Shown here: positions 46,411 through 58,740 of the stretch, one piece after another
Layout of the letters: every line of letters begins with the position of its first letter
Position numbering within the stretch: position 1 is the stretch's first letter
Origin: Clusia tigrina
Taxonomy: Eukaryota > Arthropoda > Insecta > Diptera > Clusiidae
Direction of reading: 5' to 3'
NCBI GenBank assembly: GCA_920105625.2
Contig: OV050033.1
Coordinates: 126,355,821-126,419,820 of the forward strand
DNA: 64,000 bases
Translations under genes and position numbers: made by a program
Notes under the pieces: generated by a model
Database searches by the model: none
What the model saw: only the letters and a program-made list of their open reading frames with translations
Told to the model about the DNA's origin: nothing

Positions 46411-48692
46411 GCTCCTCATTGTGATAATGTGGTAAGAGGTTTCTCTCCGGTCTTGGGTATGGACTTTGTTCTTGAAATTAACTGTCTTCGGCATCTTTTG
46501 TCTTTGAGATGTTATTTAGACTCAAGTGACGTATAATTTCTAGCACTTTGGTGTAGCCATGCTAATATCCTTAGTGAGTGATCATGTGAAAAGTGTCAAG
46601 AGATACTGAATAACTTGAAAATTTCCCGCTGCTTTGCCTTCACTAGCTCACTGCTTTTATCTCCCCTTAAGAAGGATATTTTCCCTTCCTTTGTTTTAAT
46701 TAATTTGTTCCGAGTGCATTCGCCCTAATTTCCGTTTGACTCAGTTTTCACTTTGCAGTGCTCATAAAACGCATGATTTGGGCTCGGCCTGCCAATAAAA
46801 CGGTGCCATATGGCCGTACATTTTTCGGCGTCGCCTCCTTGATGATTTCGAATATTATTATGTGGATCAAACGGCCTCCTTGGCACTCCGCCAACTTTCA
46901 TAATGTCAAAGTACATGAATCTTAGCCTAAAGCGGTGCCTCCTGCAGGAAATTTTCGCTGCTGTTTGCACACTTTTACCCCCTCTCCCACACTATTCCCC
47001 CCACTCCTCCCGTAATGTTATTATTCGTGCGTCGTAGTTCCTTCAAAAATCTTTGCAGAAAACTTTCACTCTCGTCCGTGGTAATTAAAATTCTGTACCA
47101 GAGTAAATCCTTTGCAGGCTTTCTCACGAATTTTGACTTTGTGCTTTAAGGAATGAGCCAACTGCTTCGCTCTACAATTGGCAAGGCGGGAAGTTTTACA
47201 TTTGCATGCAAAACAAGGGAAAATTCATTTTGCCGAGGAGCATTTTGTAAGTTTTGATGACGACGATGGCGGTTTATGAAGGCGGCGGCGGAACTGGGTG
47301 CTGTCGAAAAATTGAGCGGCCGAGTGAGTTGGGTAACTTTGGTTTTCTGCTTCAGATACGCCAAAAATGTTTCCAATATTTTTCTATTTTTTTTATTAAT
47401 GCTTTGTCTGACTTGACGAAAGTTGAAATGGAGCGGAGCCGGGCCGCCGCGTGGGGGTTGGAGAGATCGGTGTGATTCTTACAACCATTTTATTAAATAT
47501 GCTACAATGAAACAATGGCGCCGTAAGCGAAAATTATATTAAAAAGTTTTTATTTACTTTAGAAGTCAGTGCGTGACAGTAGCAGCCGTGGAGGGATTCT
47601 TAAGGGAGTGGGTTTTATGTGGTGATTATGATTATTAACCGAATAATTCCTTGATGGAAAATTTAAGGCAGCGTTGAAACCCTCAAACTTTTCATGGAGG
47701 AGTGGTTATAAATTCGGGGACGCAGTGAGGAGTAATTAAAGAATCAGATCACTCGGTTTATGGTCAAGGAAATGATAATATTGATTGAAAGTGCACTAGA
47801 TGTAATTTTTAGAGTAGTGCTTTAAATATAATGTGCATCTCTGGAAGCAGGATCCAACGAACATGTGTGAATTCTGTCTAAGAAAAGTTGAGCAATGAGT
47901 CCTTTCTCTAACTTAGTTGCGGAAGTTAACAGAAATCGTTACATATATCAATGAATTAGTGATTGTTGGTTATTAAAATCCAGGAAATGTTTGGCTCTAT
48001 ATAATGGTAGTGTAGGATGTTAATCCACAAAAGTTGGGGATTATTATATAGGGTTTGTTGTAGCAAAAGACGGTAAAACTGAAAAAACCGCCATCAGATT
48101 CTCATGTTTACTCACTTAATTTATTCCATTATTATTTTCTGCCCCCTATATCGTACTGAATGGTACAACATGCCATCGGTATCGGGTGGTACAATCTGTC
48201 AGGATTATTATTATTATTATTCTTATTAGGGGGAGATTCTTGCACTTCGATCTTAGAGATATATTGTGCCCCCTTCATGGATTCAGAATATTTCTCTGAA
48301 TCCAGTTTCCTCTATAAATTTTAGTATTAAGTCATTTTGTTGAGTCTTATATCTTCAACCAGTATTAAATGATTCCCCAAATGCTTCTTTCGTTTGTGGA
48401 TTAGTGCTGGAAGTTAGAGATACTGTCCACAGATTCTACTTTCCCAGATCCCAGTGAGTTTAATTTCTGTGTACTTTTCTGACCGTCCGTAAATTCAAAT
48501 TCGTTTAGTTCATCGCTGGCAGGACTGCGATGCCTGAAAAGTCCCACTGGACCATTACTAACGTGCCAAAGCTAAGAAGTCAAATTGGTAACGTCGGAAC
48601 TTCTCTCTCTATATCTATCTCTTTCTAATATATTCCAAACAGTGCAAAGAGACTCGCCCTCAAGTTTTCTGAGAATGAGACAGAAATCGCTC
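46411..48692. other. Gene-free sequence with a TTA microsatellite
   Basis: A TTA/ATT microsatellite spans about 48207-48229. 46.7-47.5 kb is less AT-rich, with open stretches of 70-80 codons on both strands but no recognised domain. Confidence 0.5.
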
Positions 48693-48985
48693 TTGAATAA
48701 ATTTATTGAGTTTCACTCAAAAATATTCGATACGAAAATTATAAGGCAAAGAAACAAATGAAAGAGGAATCACAATCAATATTTATAGGAAGTTTTGCTT
48801 TTTATTGAGTAAATTTATTGAGTTTCACTCAAAAATATTCGATACGAAAATTATGAGGCAAAGAAACAAATGAAAGAGGAATCACAATCAATATTTATAG
48901 GAAGTTTTGCTTTTTATTAAGTAAATTTATTGAGATACACTCCAAAATTTTAGATGCGAAAATTGGAAAGCAAAAAAAACAAATT
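48693..48985. repeat. 112 bp tandem repeat, two near-identical copies plus a diverged third
   Basis: The AAATTTATTGAG anchor lies at 48699, 48811 and 48923, exactly 112 bp apart. The first two copies differ at only one or two positions (ATAAGG versus ATGAGG); the third is clearly diverged (GAGATACACTCC, TTTTAGATGCG) and breaks off after about 65 bp. A recent duplication was thus added to an older copy. Confidence 0.9.
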
Positions 48986-49070
48986 GAAGAGCAAACAAAG
49001 AGCAGCTTCATCATATAAAGTTTTTGCCATTTCTTTTCATTTTCTTTTTAATTCTCCCACCGATCATTTC

Positions 49071-49150
49071 GAAGTCTATTTTAAATTAGTTTCCACTCAA
49101 AAAGACAACTGAACTCTATTTTAAGTTACTTGCCACTCAATAAGACAAGC
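49071..49150. repeat. 40 bp x2 tandem repeat
   Basis: Two adjacent 40 bp copies (49071-49110 and 49111-49150) share GAA(G/C)TCTATTTTAA, then CCACTCAA and AAGACAA. They differ at about seven positions. Confidence 0.85.
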
Positions 49151-50639
49151 GAAAATCACTCAAGACCAATTCGAACACTCTTGTCTATTTACACTCTTTT
49201 TTATAGTCTTTGGCTCAGTTCTTCTCTCCCGCTCTCTACCGTTATTTTTTGACAAATTATCTATATGGTGAAACTAATCAAGTCAAATACTCAGACTCAG
49301 TTCAGAGTTATTATTTAATATAATTCCATGATAATTTGAATAAAAGAACTGAAACACTTGTGAAATCTCGAACTCAGAGCGTTCATGATCTTCGATTATG
49401 AAAGCATTTCACAAATTCTCACACCAAAATTTTCTTTCCGTCTCTTTCACTCCTTCTCCTCTCAAAAGCACAATGTCACTCTCATAATAAGTACACTCCT
49501 GCACAGCTGCAATTACAGAAAAGTGTCAGACACTTTTTTCTGCACTCGCATGCGATAAAAAGTGGGCAAATCTTTAACTTCACTTCCACACAAAAGTTGT
49601 GGTGAGGCTAAGCTGGCAGCTCACAAAGGCGGCACTTATCGCGTGCGAGGCGTATTTGTATGCACGCCAAATTGGAATTTCCGTGGCAAGTATTGATGTG
49701 ACTTGAGATTAAAATGTGCACCAGCACACAGTTTTCTTTGCTGCCGTCTTCAGCAGGATGAAATGAAAATGTTTTCGTTGCAGTGGCGGCGCAGTGTGGC
49801 ATGCGGACATATGTGGTTCTCGGGGTGTGTGGCGTGCGGTCTGCCTCTGGTGTGTGCGGTGCACTTTATCGTCAGTTGACATTGTTTGTGAGCCAAAACT
49901 TTTGCATTTGCGTATGCGAACTTAAGGATTTATTTGTTGCCGCCTTTCGTGCCACTTGCGGCAACTAACTTTCACATCAGTTACTTTGTCAGTGTTACGT
50001 GGGGGGCGTGTACGAGTTTATTTAGGTAGAAAACTTTGGCTTTTGGAAAAACTAAGGAGTGTTTGCATACCGCAAAGGAGAGACAATCGAATTACCTGAG
50101 CATGAACGGTAGACAATAGAAAAGTGATAAGTTTGTGAAAGTATTTTCATAATGCAGCGTCACAATACGTTTCAGATACGTCATTGATTTATACCGATTT
50201 ATCAAATTTGTGTGTGACTAAAAAGATGAAATACGTGGAAGAACGAGAAAACGTGCGACTCAATTACGCACAAATTGGAAACGGTGCGATGGTACAAATA
50301 ATGTGGTAATGGGAATATGACACGTAGTCTGGACTGTTTCTGTATTGACCACACCAACACATTCAATCTGAACTATCAGTTGTTGTTGCTCTGAGACGTT
50401 TTATTCTCACCAACAAGACACGAATATGTTGTTCATTTTATGTTTCATCATATCTAATCTGTTTTTGTAGTTGCTTTGCTGTGTTTTCTCACAAATAAAA
50501 GTAAATAACTCCGTGCGTCCACCTCCTACACTTCCACCATGTTCAAACCTAAACTACACATGCAATGCATCAGTTCCTGTATCCAGAAGTGTATGGTAAT
50601 TGAACCAGGGATCATGTACCTACACAAAAACAATCACTG
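49151..50639. other. Gene-free sequence
   Basis: 49780-49970 is GT/GC-rich relative to its surroundings. No gene, array or mobile element was recognised. Confidence 0.5.
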
Positions 50640-51075
50640 AAATTTGTCTTTGCTCTTTGGTCGTGTAAAACGGCACAATAAGAACCAGCAATATAAGGAC
50701 GAACAAAGAACTTGTCAAAGCATCTTTCATCCAAGCATAGCCTGTTATATTGGAGTCATCACCATGTTCTTTTCATGCCAATATCAAAGTCCGCTTAGTA
50801 AATACTCTGTCTTGTATTCACTCGACTCACGATAGCAACGTCTTTGGGACGATTTCACCTCATGTCGTCGTGTGAATCGGCCCAATAAGAACAGGGAATA
50901 TGAGGAGAACTGGCAAAAAACTCTTCAAAGCATGTTTCATCTCAATATAGCCTGCAATATTAGAGTCACCACCGTGTTGTTTTCATGCCAATATGAAGTC
51001 CGTTGGACAAAATACTCTGGCTTGTTTTCATTCCGATTTCAAGGTATGTAGGACACTTTCACCTCACCAATCAAG
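50640..51075. repeat. 207 bp two-copy tandem duplication
   Basis: CAATAAGAAC lies at 50676 and 50883 (207 bp apart). Both copies continue with AATAT.AGGA, CAAAGCAT.TTTCATC, ATAGCCTG..ATATT.GAGTCA, CACC.TGTT.TTTTCATGCCA, AGTCCG and AATACTCTG.CTTGT.TTCA in the same order. A third copy could not be found on either side. Confidence 0.85.
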
Positions 51076-53130
51076 GTAAGAAAAACGTAGCACTTACTTT
51101 CATATCAAGTTCATTCTGGAAATTGTTCATACCCCACCAAAAAATTCCAACCTATTGCGAAAATTACCAACACATTCCTGCATCCTGTTACCAACACAAT
51201 CCACATTGAATGATAGGCACCATCAAACATACTCAAGTGACTGAAAGGCTTTCGGTACAAGAGTCATTATCCCTATTGAAGTAAATACGAGTATGTCGCA
51301 ATAAACATTACTTAAGATTTTATGATATTAAGCCACAGAATTTTCACGTTATTCCCTCATCCCGACAGTAGAAAAAAAAGAGAGCAGCAGGACAAACAAC
51401 CACAACGAGGCAGCAGACGTACGTGTAGTATAAAAATTTAATCCCTTGGCAATTGTAGCAAGGAGTCCACTTCATTTTTATGAGTGCTCCCGATTGTTGC
51501 CGTTGTTGTTGAGAATTTTTGCGAAAAGCGTCAGTTTCGGCCATGATTTATGTAGCAGGCTGTGAGCCATGGTTCGATACGGTTCGTTGAATGGTGGCCA
51601 TTGTTGGCAAGCATTTCCGACAACAACTACGAGCACCATGGAGAAAGAACAGCAAAAATTGTCGAAATGTGACAGGTAGACGCAAAATGTGGACCCTTGA
51701 GGGTTCCTGACAGTGCCGGGCACAACTGTCAAAGTCACTCGCAGACGGTCAATTTTAATTTTTAATATTGGGCAACGAAAGTGATGTTATCGTATGGAAA
51801 TAGGCATGGACACCAAATTGTTCTGAGAAAGATGTTTTATGGCTCTGTTCAGAGATTGACTTTCAGTGTCAGAGTTCAAGAATTGACTTTCAGTTTCTGA
51901 GTACGTGGGAGACTACAAGAATAAGAGGAGTAGGAGCAAATGAAGAAGGACACAATTATGCTTGTGGTATATTTAATATATGGGAATCGGCTCTCAGAAT
52001 TGTCTCTCCTTTCCAATATACTCTCCTTATAGTTTCCTCTCACTCTTATGGAGAAGGTGGACGTACCTTATATATTAAATCACTCCTACCTCAGAAACAA
52101 AAAGTATTCAACCATTGCTGAGAAGCTCCCCTAAATTCCCAGGAACCCACTTCATCAAGTTTCCAATAATAAGACACCGTAATTGTAATAAACAACAAAA
52201 TAATTCCAATCATATCCGCAAAATAAATGAGCACCAAAACTCCTACAAAAGAAAGTGCCCAAAGTATGAGAAATGTTGGCGAATCGGCAGCGCTGCTGTG
52301 CTCATAAGGCTAGCAAAAATTACATTTGTTCCACTCCACACTCCTCGTTCGGTTACCTCCAAAGCGAAGGCACATCCTGGCCTCACGGCTGCAGTTCGGT
52401 CGCTTTTTCTCCATTGCGAATGGTTTGGAAATTTGTTCAGCGAGAGATGATTTTTATGCGCCGCTCAGGAGGGTCACAATACAGAATATCTAAACAACTA
52501 TCGAAGAAGATTTGAGGAAAGGAAATTTTACAATATTTGTGTTAAATTTAAAACTAGTTCGTCCTGATTTGCTCAACTATAAAGAAGGTTGGAAAAGGAA
52601 AGACACTGAAAGCTAGAAACTTCTGACAAACCAACACTCTCCTCACGACGCATTCCCTATTTATTTAATTTAGCTACTTACAAATTCATTCCAACACTAA
52701 TTTAGTGGAAAAAGGATATCAATATTTCTGATTAGTTGTTTATGACTCGTTGTTTTCACCAGAAAGTTCTTATAAGTAATTTTTGATCCTTTTATATGGT
52801 TTCTATGCTTTATAATTTTCGCACACCCATTTCAGAGTCCGTTTTAAGTTGCTTCCTTAATGAAACTCCAAAAATAGGAGAAGATTAATTTTATTGAAGC
52901 CACAACAACGCGAAATCTACATGAATTTTAATGTAAATTCTATGAAGCCATATCCTGGAGATGAATAGGAATCAACTACTGCCTGCATTATTTTCGCAGG
53001 TCAATCTTTTTTTTTTAATTTATTGCTGGTCACATAAAGCAACCCGCTTAAAACCATCTGTCGACCGCCGCTGCCTGACCTAATTTACCTACCTCACAAT
53101 TACTGCGTACACAATTTATTGTCATTGTAA
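51076..53130. other. Gene-free sequence with a 27 bp doublet
   Basis: 51847-51873 and 51874-51900 are adjacent 27 bp copies sharing GTTCA..GAATTGACTTTCAGT. 52115-52450 is stop-free for about 110 codons on the plus strand without a recognised domain. Otherwise nothing supported. Confidence 0.55.
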
Positions 53131-53151
53131 CAGCAACAACAACAACAACCA
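53131..53151. repeat. CAA microsatellite
   Basis: CAGCAACAACAACAACAACC: about five CAA units in an otherwise unique context. Confidence 0.9.
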
Positions 53152-56100
53152 CAAAAACTCCATTTACGCTTTTGTGCCGTTTATTTCCGCTTCCAGCACA
53201 CACATCAGTCAATATGGAATAAAAGGATGAGCATTAAAGTTTTCAGGATACCCTAAATATACCATAAAAGACTGTTAGGAAAAAGGCACAACAGCTTTTA
53301 AACCTTCACATTTAGATATGTTTTGTATTATTTTATATATGCAGGTGTATATTTTCGATCTCTACCTGAATCAATTTTAGATGTCCATTCATCTCTTGGT
53401 GCGATTATATGGTTCCAGTTTATTGTACCCTTTAATAAGAGTCCAGAAACTGGACATGCTTAATTTTGCTTTTTCAGAAAAGTATCATAGGAACACAAAT
53501 CACACGAAGGACACGTCCACCTCCCATACAAGCAAGCTGTCTGGTACTCAATTTTTAGTGTTTATGACTTCCCAACCTTTTAGGACAATATTAGAGCTTC
53601 CACTTCATAAAAGTTCAAGGGCTATTCTGTATCTGGAATGGTCGTTCCATTTGCTTGGTGCATATGAACATTTTCCACATTATTTCACCAGAAAGAACAG
53701 AGACGTTTAGAATTTCCTCACTTCTTCATTCACTGTGCAAATCCTGTGCCAACCTCTGTCTTGCTATAAATTGTTCAACACTACTTTAGGGTATCTACCA
53801 AGTCGACCTGACTCCAACACCAACATGATGGCCATTTTTTCCGGTGTTCTTTGGGTATGGCGAGTTAAGCGGGTTTTCCAGCTGCTGTTGTTGATGAACA
53901 TCAATAAAATGAAAGCTCTTGAAAGGCACAAAAAGGAATGATGAAAAATTGGAGGCTTTTTTGTTGCAGAGGCTTCTCGCAGCTGCTGCAAAATGTTGTT
54001 GGAAAACAACTCCCTGTACAGGGCTCAATAATTACAGGCGAATTACTGTGAATGAACTGCGGATGCAGTGCAGTTCAGGGAGTAACTTACAATGAAATTC
54101 GGAAGTAGCAGTTGTGCGTACTTTGAACTGACAGGTAAAGATGAAGGCATACTGAATAGCATTGTGAGGCTAAAAGACAAAATGCTGAGTAAATTTATAG
54201 TGACGACTGACGACTTAAAATTAAAATGAAAAGGGCAACCAAACCAAAACGGAACCAGGGAGTTTCCTTGCGAGATACTCATATCAATCCTTCAAATCAG
54301 ATGTACCTGAGATGAACGTCACTGTTAATGATTTCAGAGAGATATTTTTACAATTTATAAGTCAATGACTCTTGTGGCATATAGCTGAGATGAGGGACAC
54401 TCACTGGAGTATAATCCAGCGAACTGTCCAAGGCTCAAGTAGCTCAATGAGTTTCATATTCATACTACTCACTTCTGAAATATTGGTCCCTATAAAATAT
54501 TGGTATGTCAATAATGTTCTCGACTCTGTTATCAGGTGGTCTCCCCGGAGGAATTCTTGAACCACTCCTATTCATCTAATTTAATAATGAATCCACTGAA
54601 CGTACGTAAGATAATTTTGCTCATCTTATCAAGAAAATAAGTTTTGCTAATAGTTCGATCACTGGATTGTATCCAAAAACATATCATAAGCGAACTATGA
54701 AACTAAACCTCTCAACCAAGGTCACTTCGGATTATTCTCTATCATTTTAATATATCAGACACCGGTCCGGTTTTTCCCGCATTGTTGACCTTCTTAGGCA
54801 CATTTTTTTATGAAGAAATTAAGCTCAAATGTTCCTTAACTTCCTCAACTGTTCTTCCTTCCTTGAGTGGGTCCTAGTTTACTAAACTTATGTCTAGCTG
54901 CGTCAGTACACTCCTTTATTACATAATTTTCCTCACAATTCTGCTTCACTTTTAATTTCAAATTCTTTCACAATTTCCCTTTCCTTAATTTCAAAGGGCA
55001 CCCATGTTCACCCCCTGCCCCAGCAAAGAAGCTGAGCATTTACAATACTCCTGCCTGAAAACTAAAACTTTATGCTCACATTTAAGATATTTATGTGAAA
55101 GAATAAGACAGCTGCACAGTAAAATGGTGCCTAATGATGTGTGTGTGGGTGTTTTAATGTATTTGAGTGAGTTTTTGTGTAGGTGTGAAAGTACATAAGT
55201 GTGTGTATAGATGTGTAAAGGGAAAGGAACATTTTGCACACCTTTACAGGCGAAGCAACACAAATTCCTTTGAGACTTTCAACTTTCAAACAGCAAATTC
55301 TGTTGTGCTTTACTTGTGCCACTGCCTCTGTTTCCGTTTCCTTTTTGCTCGTTCGAGAGTGTAACCCAAACGCCAAGAAGAGCGAAAGTGTTTAGAAGTG
55401 CGCATTTAGTGGCTTAAAAGTTAAATGAAAATTGTTAATGCCAACAGAATCCGTAATAATCCTCGCATTGTCATATCGCAAATGCCAGCACATACGGATT
55501 ACTTGAGTACCCCAGCTGGGTGGGCTTTGGCAGGCATTAAGGTGAGCGTTTAAAAAAAGTGCAGCTTAATCACGCCTCCGTGCGTATGTGTGTGTGAGAG
55601 CAACTCTTGACGTTCGTGTGCTTAGCTCAACATATTAGGACTCATTTGGGTACTGATGATTATGCAGTTTCAAGTGCGTAGGGCTTCCCTCACAGCCCAT
55701 ACTCATCCCACAGCCTCAGTCACAGTCACAGTCCCATCCACATCCCAACCAGCACTTTTGACAGAGTGACAAATGGTGGCAGTGCAGTCTTAACAAACTC
55801 CTGCCTTAAACACGTGCCCGCCATAAATTATGTAAAATGAAGCACAGCCTTTGAACGCGTGTGCATATAACCCGTCAGTGCCAACGCCCTTTGCCACTGG
55901 CCCTAGCCACAAACGCCTTTGCCATCCACCTGGCTGTGGCGGAGGCAACAACATTTTAGCATATTTTTCACAAAGGATTATTTATTGCCTACTGCCGCGG
56001 CAGTACACTCGTACAGTTTTTTATGGGTCACCGAATTGCCATAAAGCAAAGCAGTACAAACCAAACTGGCAGACGGGGAGACCGACACAACTGGGGCGGT

Positions 56101-58559
56101 GGGACGAGTCCTGATGAACTGCAAAGCGAGCTCTCGCACTTGTGGTGGGTTTGTTATGTTTCAAGGTCACGCCGCAACGTTTTTATGCTGAGTGCATTTG
56201 CTGCTTTGTGAGGTGGTCTACAAAGTTTTCAGCAGATGCTGGGGGAAGTTTCGGAAGTTGTGTATTAAATTAAAACAATATTTACTAATTGAATGAATTG
56301 TGGATCTCTTTAAAGAGGGGAGAATCTTTAAAGAAAGATTTGATGTATTGTTAGGATATTTAAATAATCACGTAACATAACTCTAAACATACTTAACAAC
56401 TACCATATTCAGCTGAGAGTTGATATAGTTTTCCTTCTATTCGAGGCATTTTCTAATACACATTCTCCGTACTCCTTGTACTTATAATACTAGATTGCCA
56501 AAAAGGTAAGATAATACTAAGCTAGATAATGTGGAAGCCTTACCAACCCACTAGCGCAACATCATTTGGTGATCTCGTATACACTGCAAGGGTGCCAATG
56601 AAACTGTGATGAGTTTCACTTTATTAGTTAGGTCCAGGTGGGCCAGTGGAGTTAGTGGCAACCTGACATATTACGCTATTTCCACTAACTATAGCAAGCT
56701 TTAAACCCTGTGTCGATATTAGAATCATGGCATATTTCTCTGTAACTTCTAGATCAAACAACACATGAAATCATTGCCTACTTTTAGGGTAAGTTTTTTA
56801 CTTAGAAGAGAAGTTTCATTTAGTTATACCAAAAATTTTTACGTAATTTTGCGGGATCCTTAAAGTATGCAAAAACAAAAAATTACACCATTTTATGTTT
56901 GAAGTCTTTATATCTCATAGACCATAAAAGATAGATGATAGAGAAATCTGAAAAAAAATATTTGCTTGATATTGTTACGCTTTAGAAACTTCCTACTACT
57001 AAATTCATAACATCCTTTTAATAGTATTTGGGAAACAGCGACGAAAAGAGGCGTTCTTTAAATATTGCTACATATCTTTTAAACTAAAGGTGACCAGTTT
57101 TATATCAATGGCCTTAAAATATTTTATACTTCCCCTTTATAGTTAAATTGTACTGTACTGAGAAATCTCATTTTACTTTCCCATTCACAGAATTTATACG
57201 ACTATTACCACTTTTACTCGTTCCCGGCACCACAATGGTTCATTTCAGTACCACACTTCATCAATCTGCTTGATTCCTCTGTCAAAACTTAAAAAAGCGT
57301 AATTTTTCTGCAAGTTTTTTAATAATTTGTGGCGGTGGCCTCGTCAATTGACTTTTGTGGTCATTTATCATGCATTTTTTAAATTTATTTTTCTTTCTTA
57401 TTTTGTTACCGATTCTTTTTTGCGTGTTTGTCCTTTTCATGTTAAAAGTTTTAAATGTGTGGGCAATAATTTTTGCAAATGAACTGATTGCGCGCCTTTT
57501 GTTGTCATAATTAAACTTCAATTTATTGCAGTGCATATTTAAGCCAAAAAGACACCAATTCGCAATGTGCACAATTACGGATAATTAGTTAGTTTGTTTT
57601 AATTGCAAATTAAATCAATAAATAAACATAAATAAAAAGACACATGGTTCTTTTTCAAAGTAATTAGCAACAAAATGAGAAGAACATAACTTTTGTGTGT
57701 TTGTTAATGGCGGTAAAAGCGGAAATTGATAAGTTGGAACACCTAAAAGGATGCTGATAAATTTTCGCATAAAATATGAGCAATTTTTCTTCTTAAATCA
57801 TGGCAGAATTTAAAGTCAAATTTATGGCTGCGTTGATTTCGATTTTGTACGATCTCAGTTTCGGTGCAAGTGTTCATGAAGAAATAAAAATAAATCAAAA
57901 ATCGTAGCATAAGTTTGGGAGCTTCCAACATGGTTGAGAGGTGTAAAAAAAACTTAGACGATATACGAAATGGTTCAATTAAAATTGTGTCTTAATGGAA
58001 CAAAAATATGCCATAGTAGCGCAGACAAGTATGCAGCATATTTTGGAAAAAAAAATCAAGAATACTTCATTTCAAAGTTTGGAAGCTTTTTATATAATAT
58101 ATACAGGTACTTTCTTAAGTATATTATGCTATATAATTTTATATATTATTGCATGAATATACAATGAATATTATTCATAAAATTATAGGTTCCAGATTCG
58201 CAGGGAACACATTCATGAGTTTTTAAGAAGCGCTTGAAAATACGCCACATTTTTGCAATGTCGATAACCACCAAATTAAATGAGCTATTAAGTAAATAAA
58301 AATCTATATTTATAGAACTTATAAAAAAAATATCATATATAAATATGTCATGTGTAAGTGGTATTAAATTTGTAGCATACTTTCAGGTTCCTTCAGAAAG
58401 AGTCATTAATACAGGATATATACATAATCTGTAATCACACTAAGCTTTTCACTGGCATGTATGCAAACCACAAACCACAAAACATGCACAGTAACACTCA
58501 TATTCAGCTGAGAGTTATGTGGAACTAATATATTCGAATCCCACATAAGGGTTGAGCTC
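53152..58559. other. Gene-free sequence with small simple repeats
   Basis: Simple stretches: TG-rich 55138-55215 and CACAGT x3 near 55715-55732. CATATTCAGCTGAGAGTT occurs at about 56405 and again at about 58499, so fragments of a dispersed family are present. No gene recognised. Confidence 0.5.
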
Positions 58560-58740
58560 CTGCAGCTTCCTTTCGCCCATCACTTTTGTTCACAGCAATG
58601 CTCATATATTCTAGAACCCATTCTCCATAATCCTTGCATTCATTTTCCTTGGAGCCGGGACATATAATTTCCAGAAATCATTCTCCAAAAGCTTTACATT
58701 CATAACCTATAAATTTCCTTCGAATCGAGGGAGTAGTACT
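58560..58740. repeat. Degenerate ~60 bp repeat, two clear copies
   Basis: CATTCTCCA.AA occurs at 58619 and 58679 (60 bp apart), each followed by (T/C)TT(G/T)(C)ATTCAT and, later, TTTCCTT.GA. A related single copy lies at about 56430-56495 (TTTTCCTTCTATTCGAGGC, CATTCTCCGTACTCCTTG), 2.1 kb away. Confidence 0.65.
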
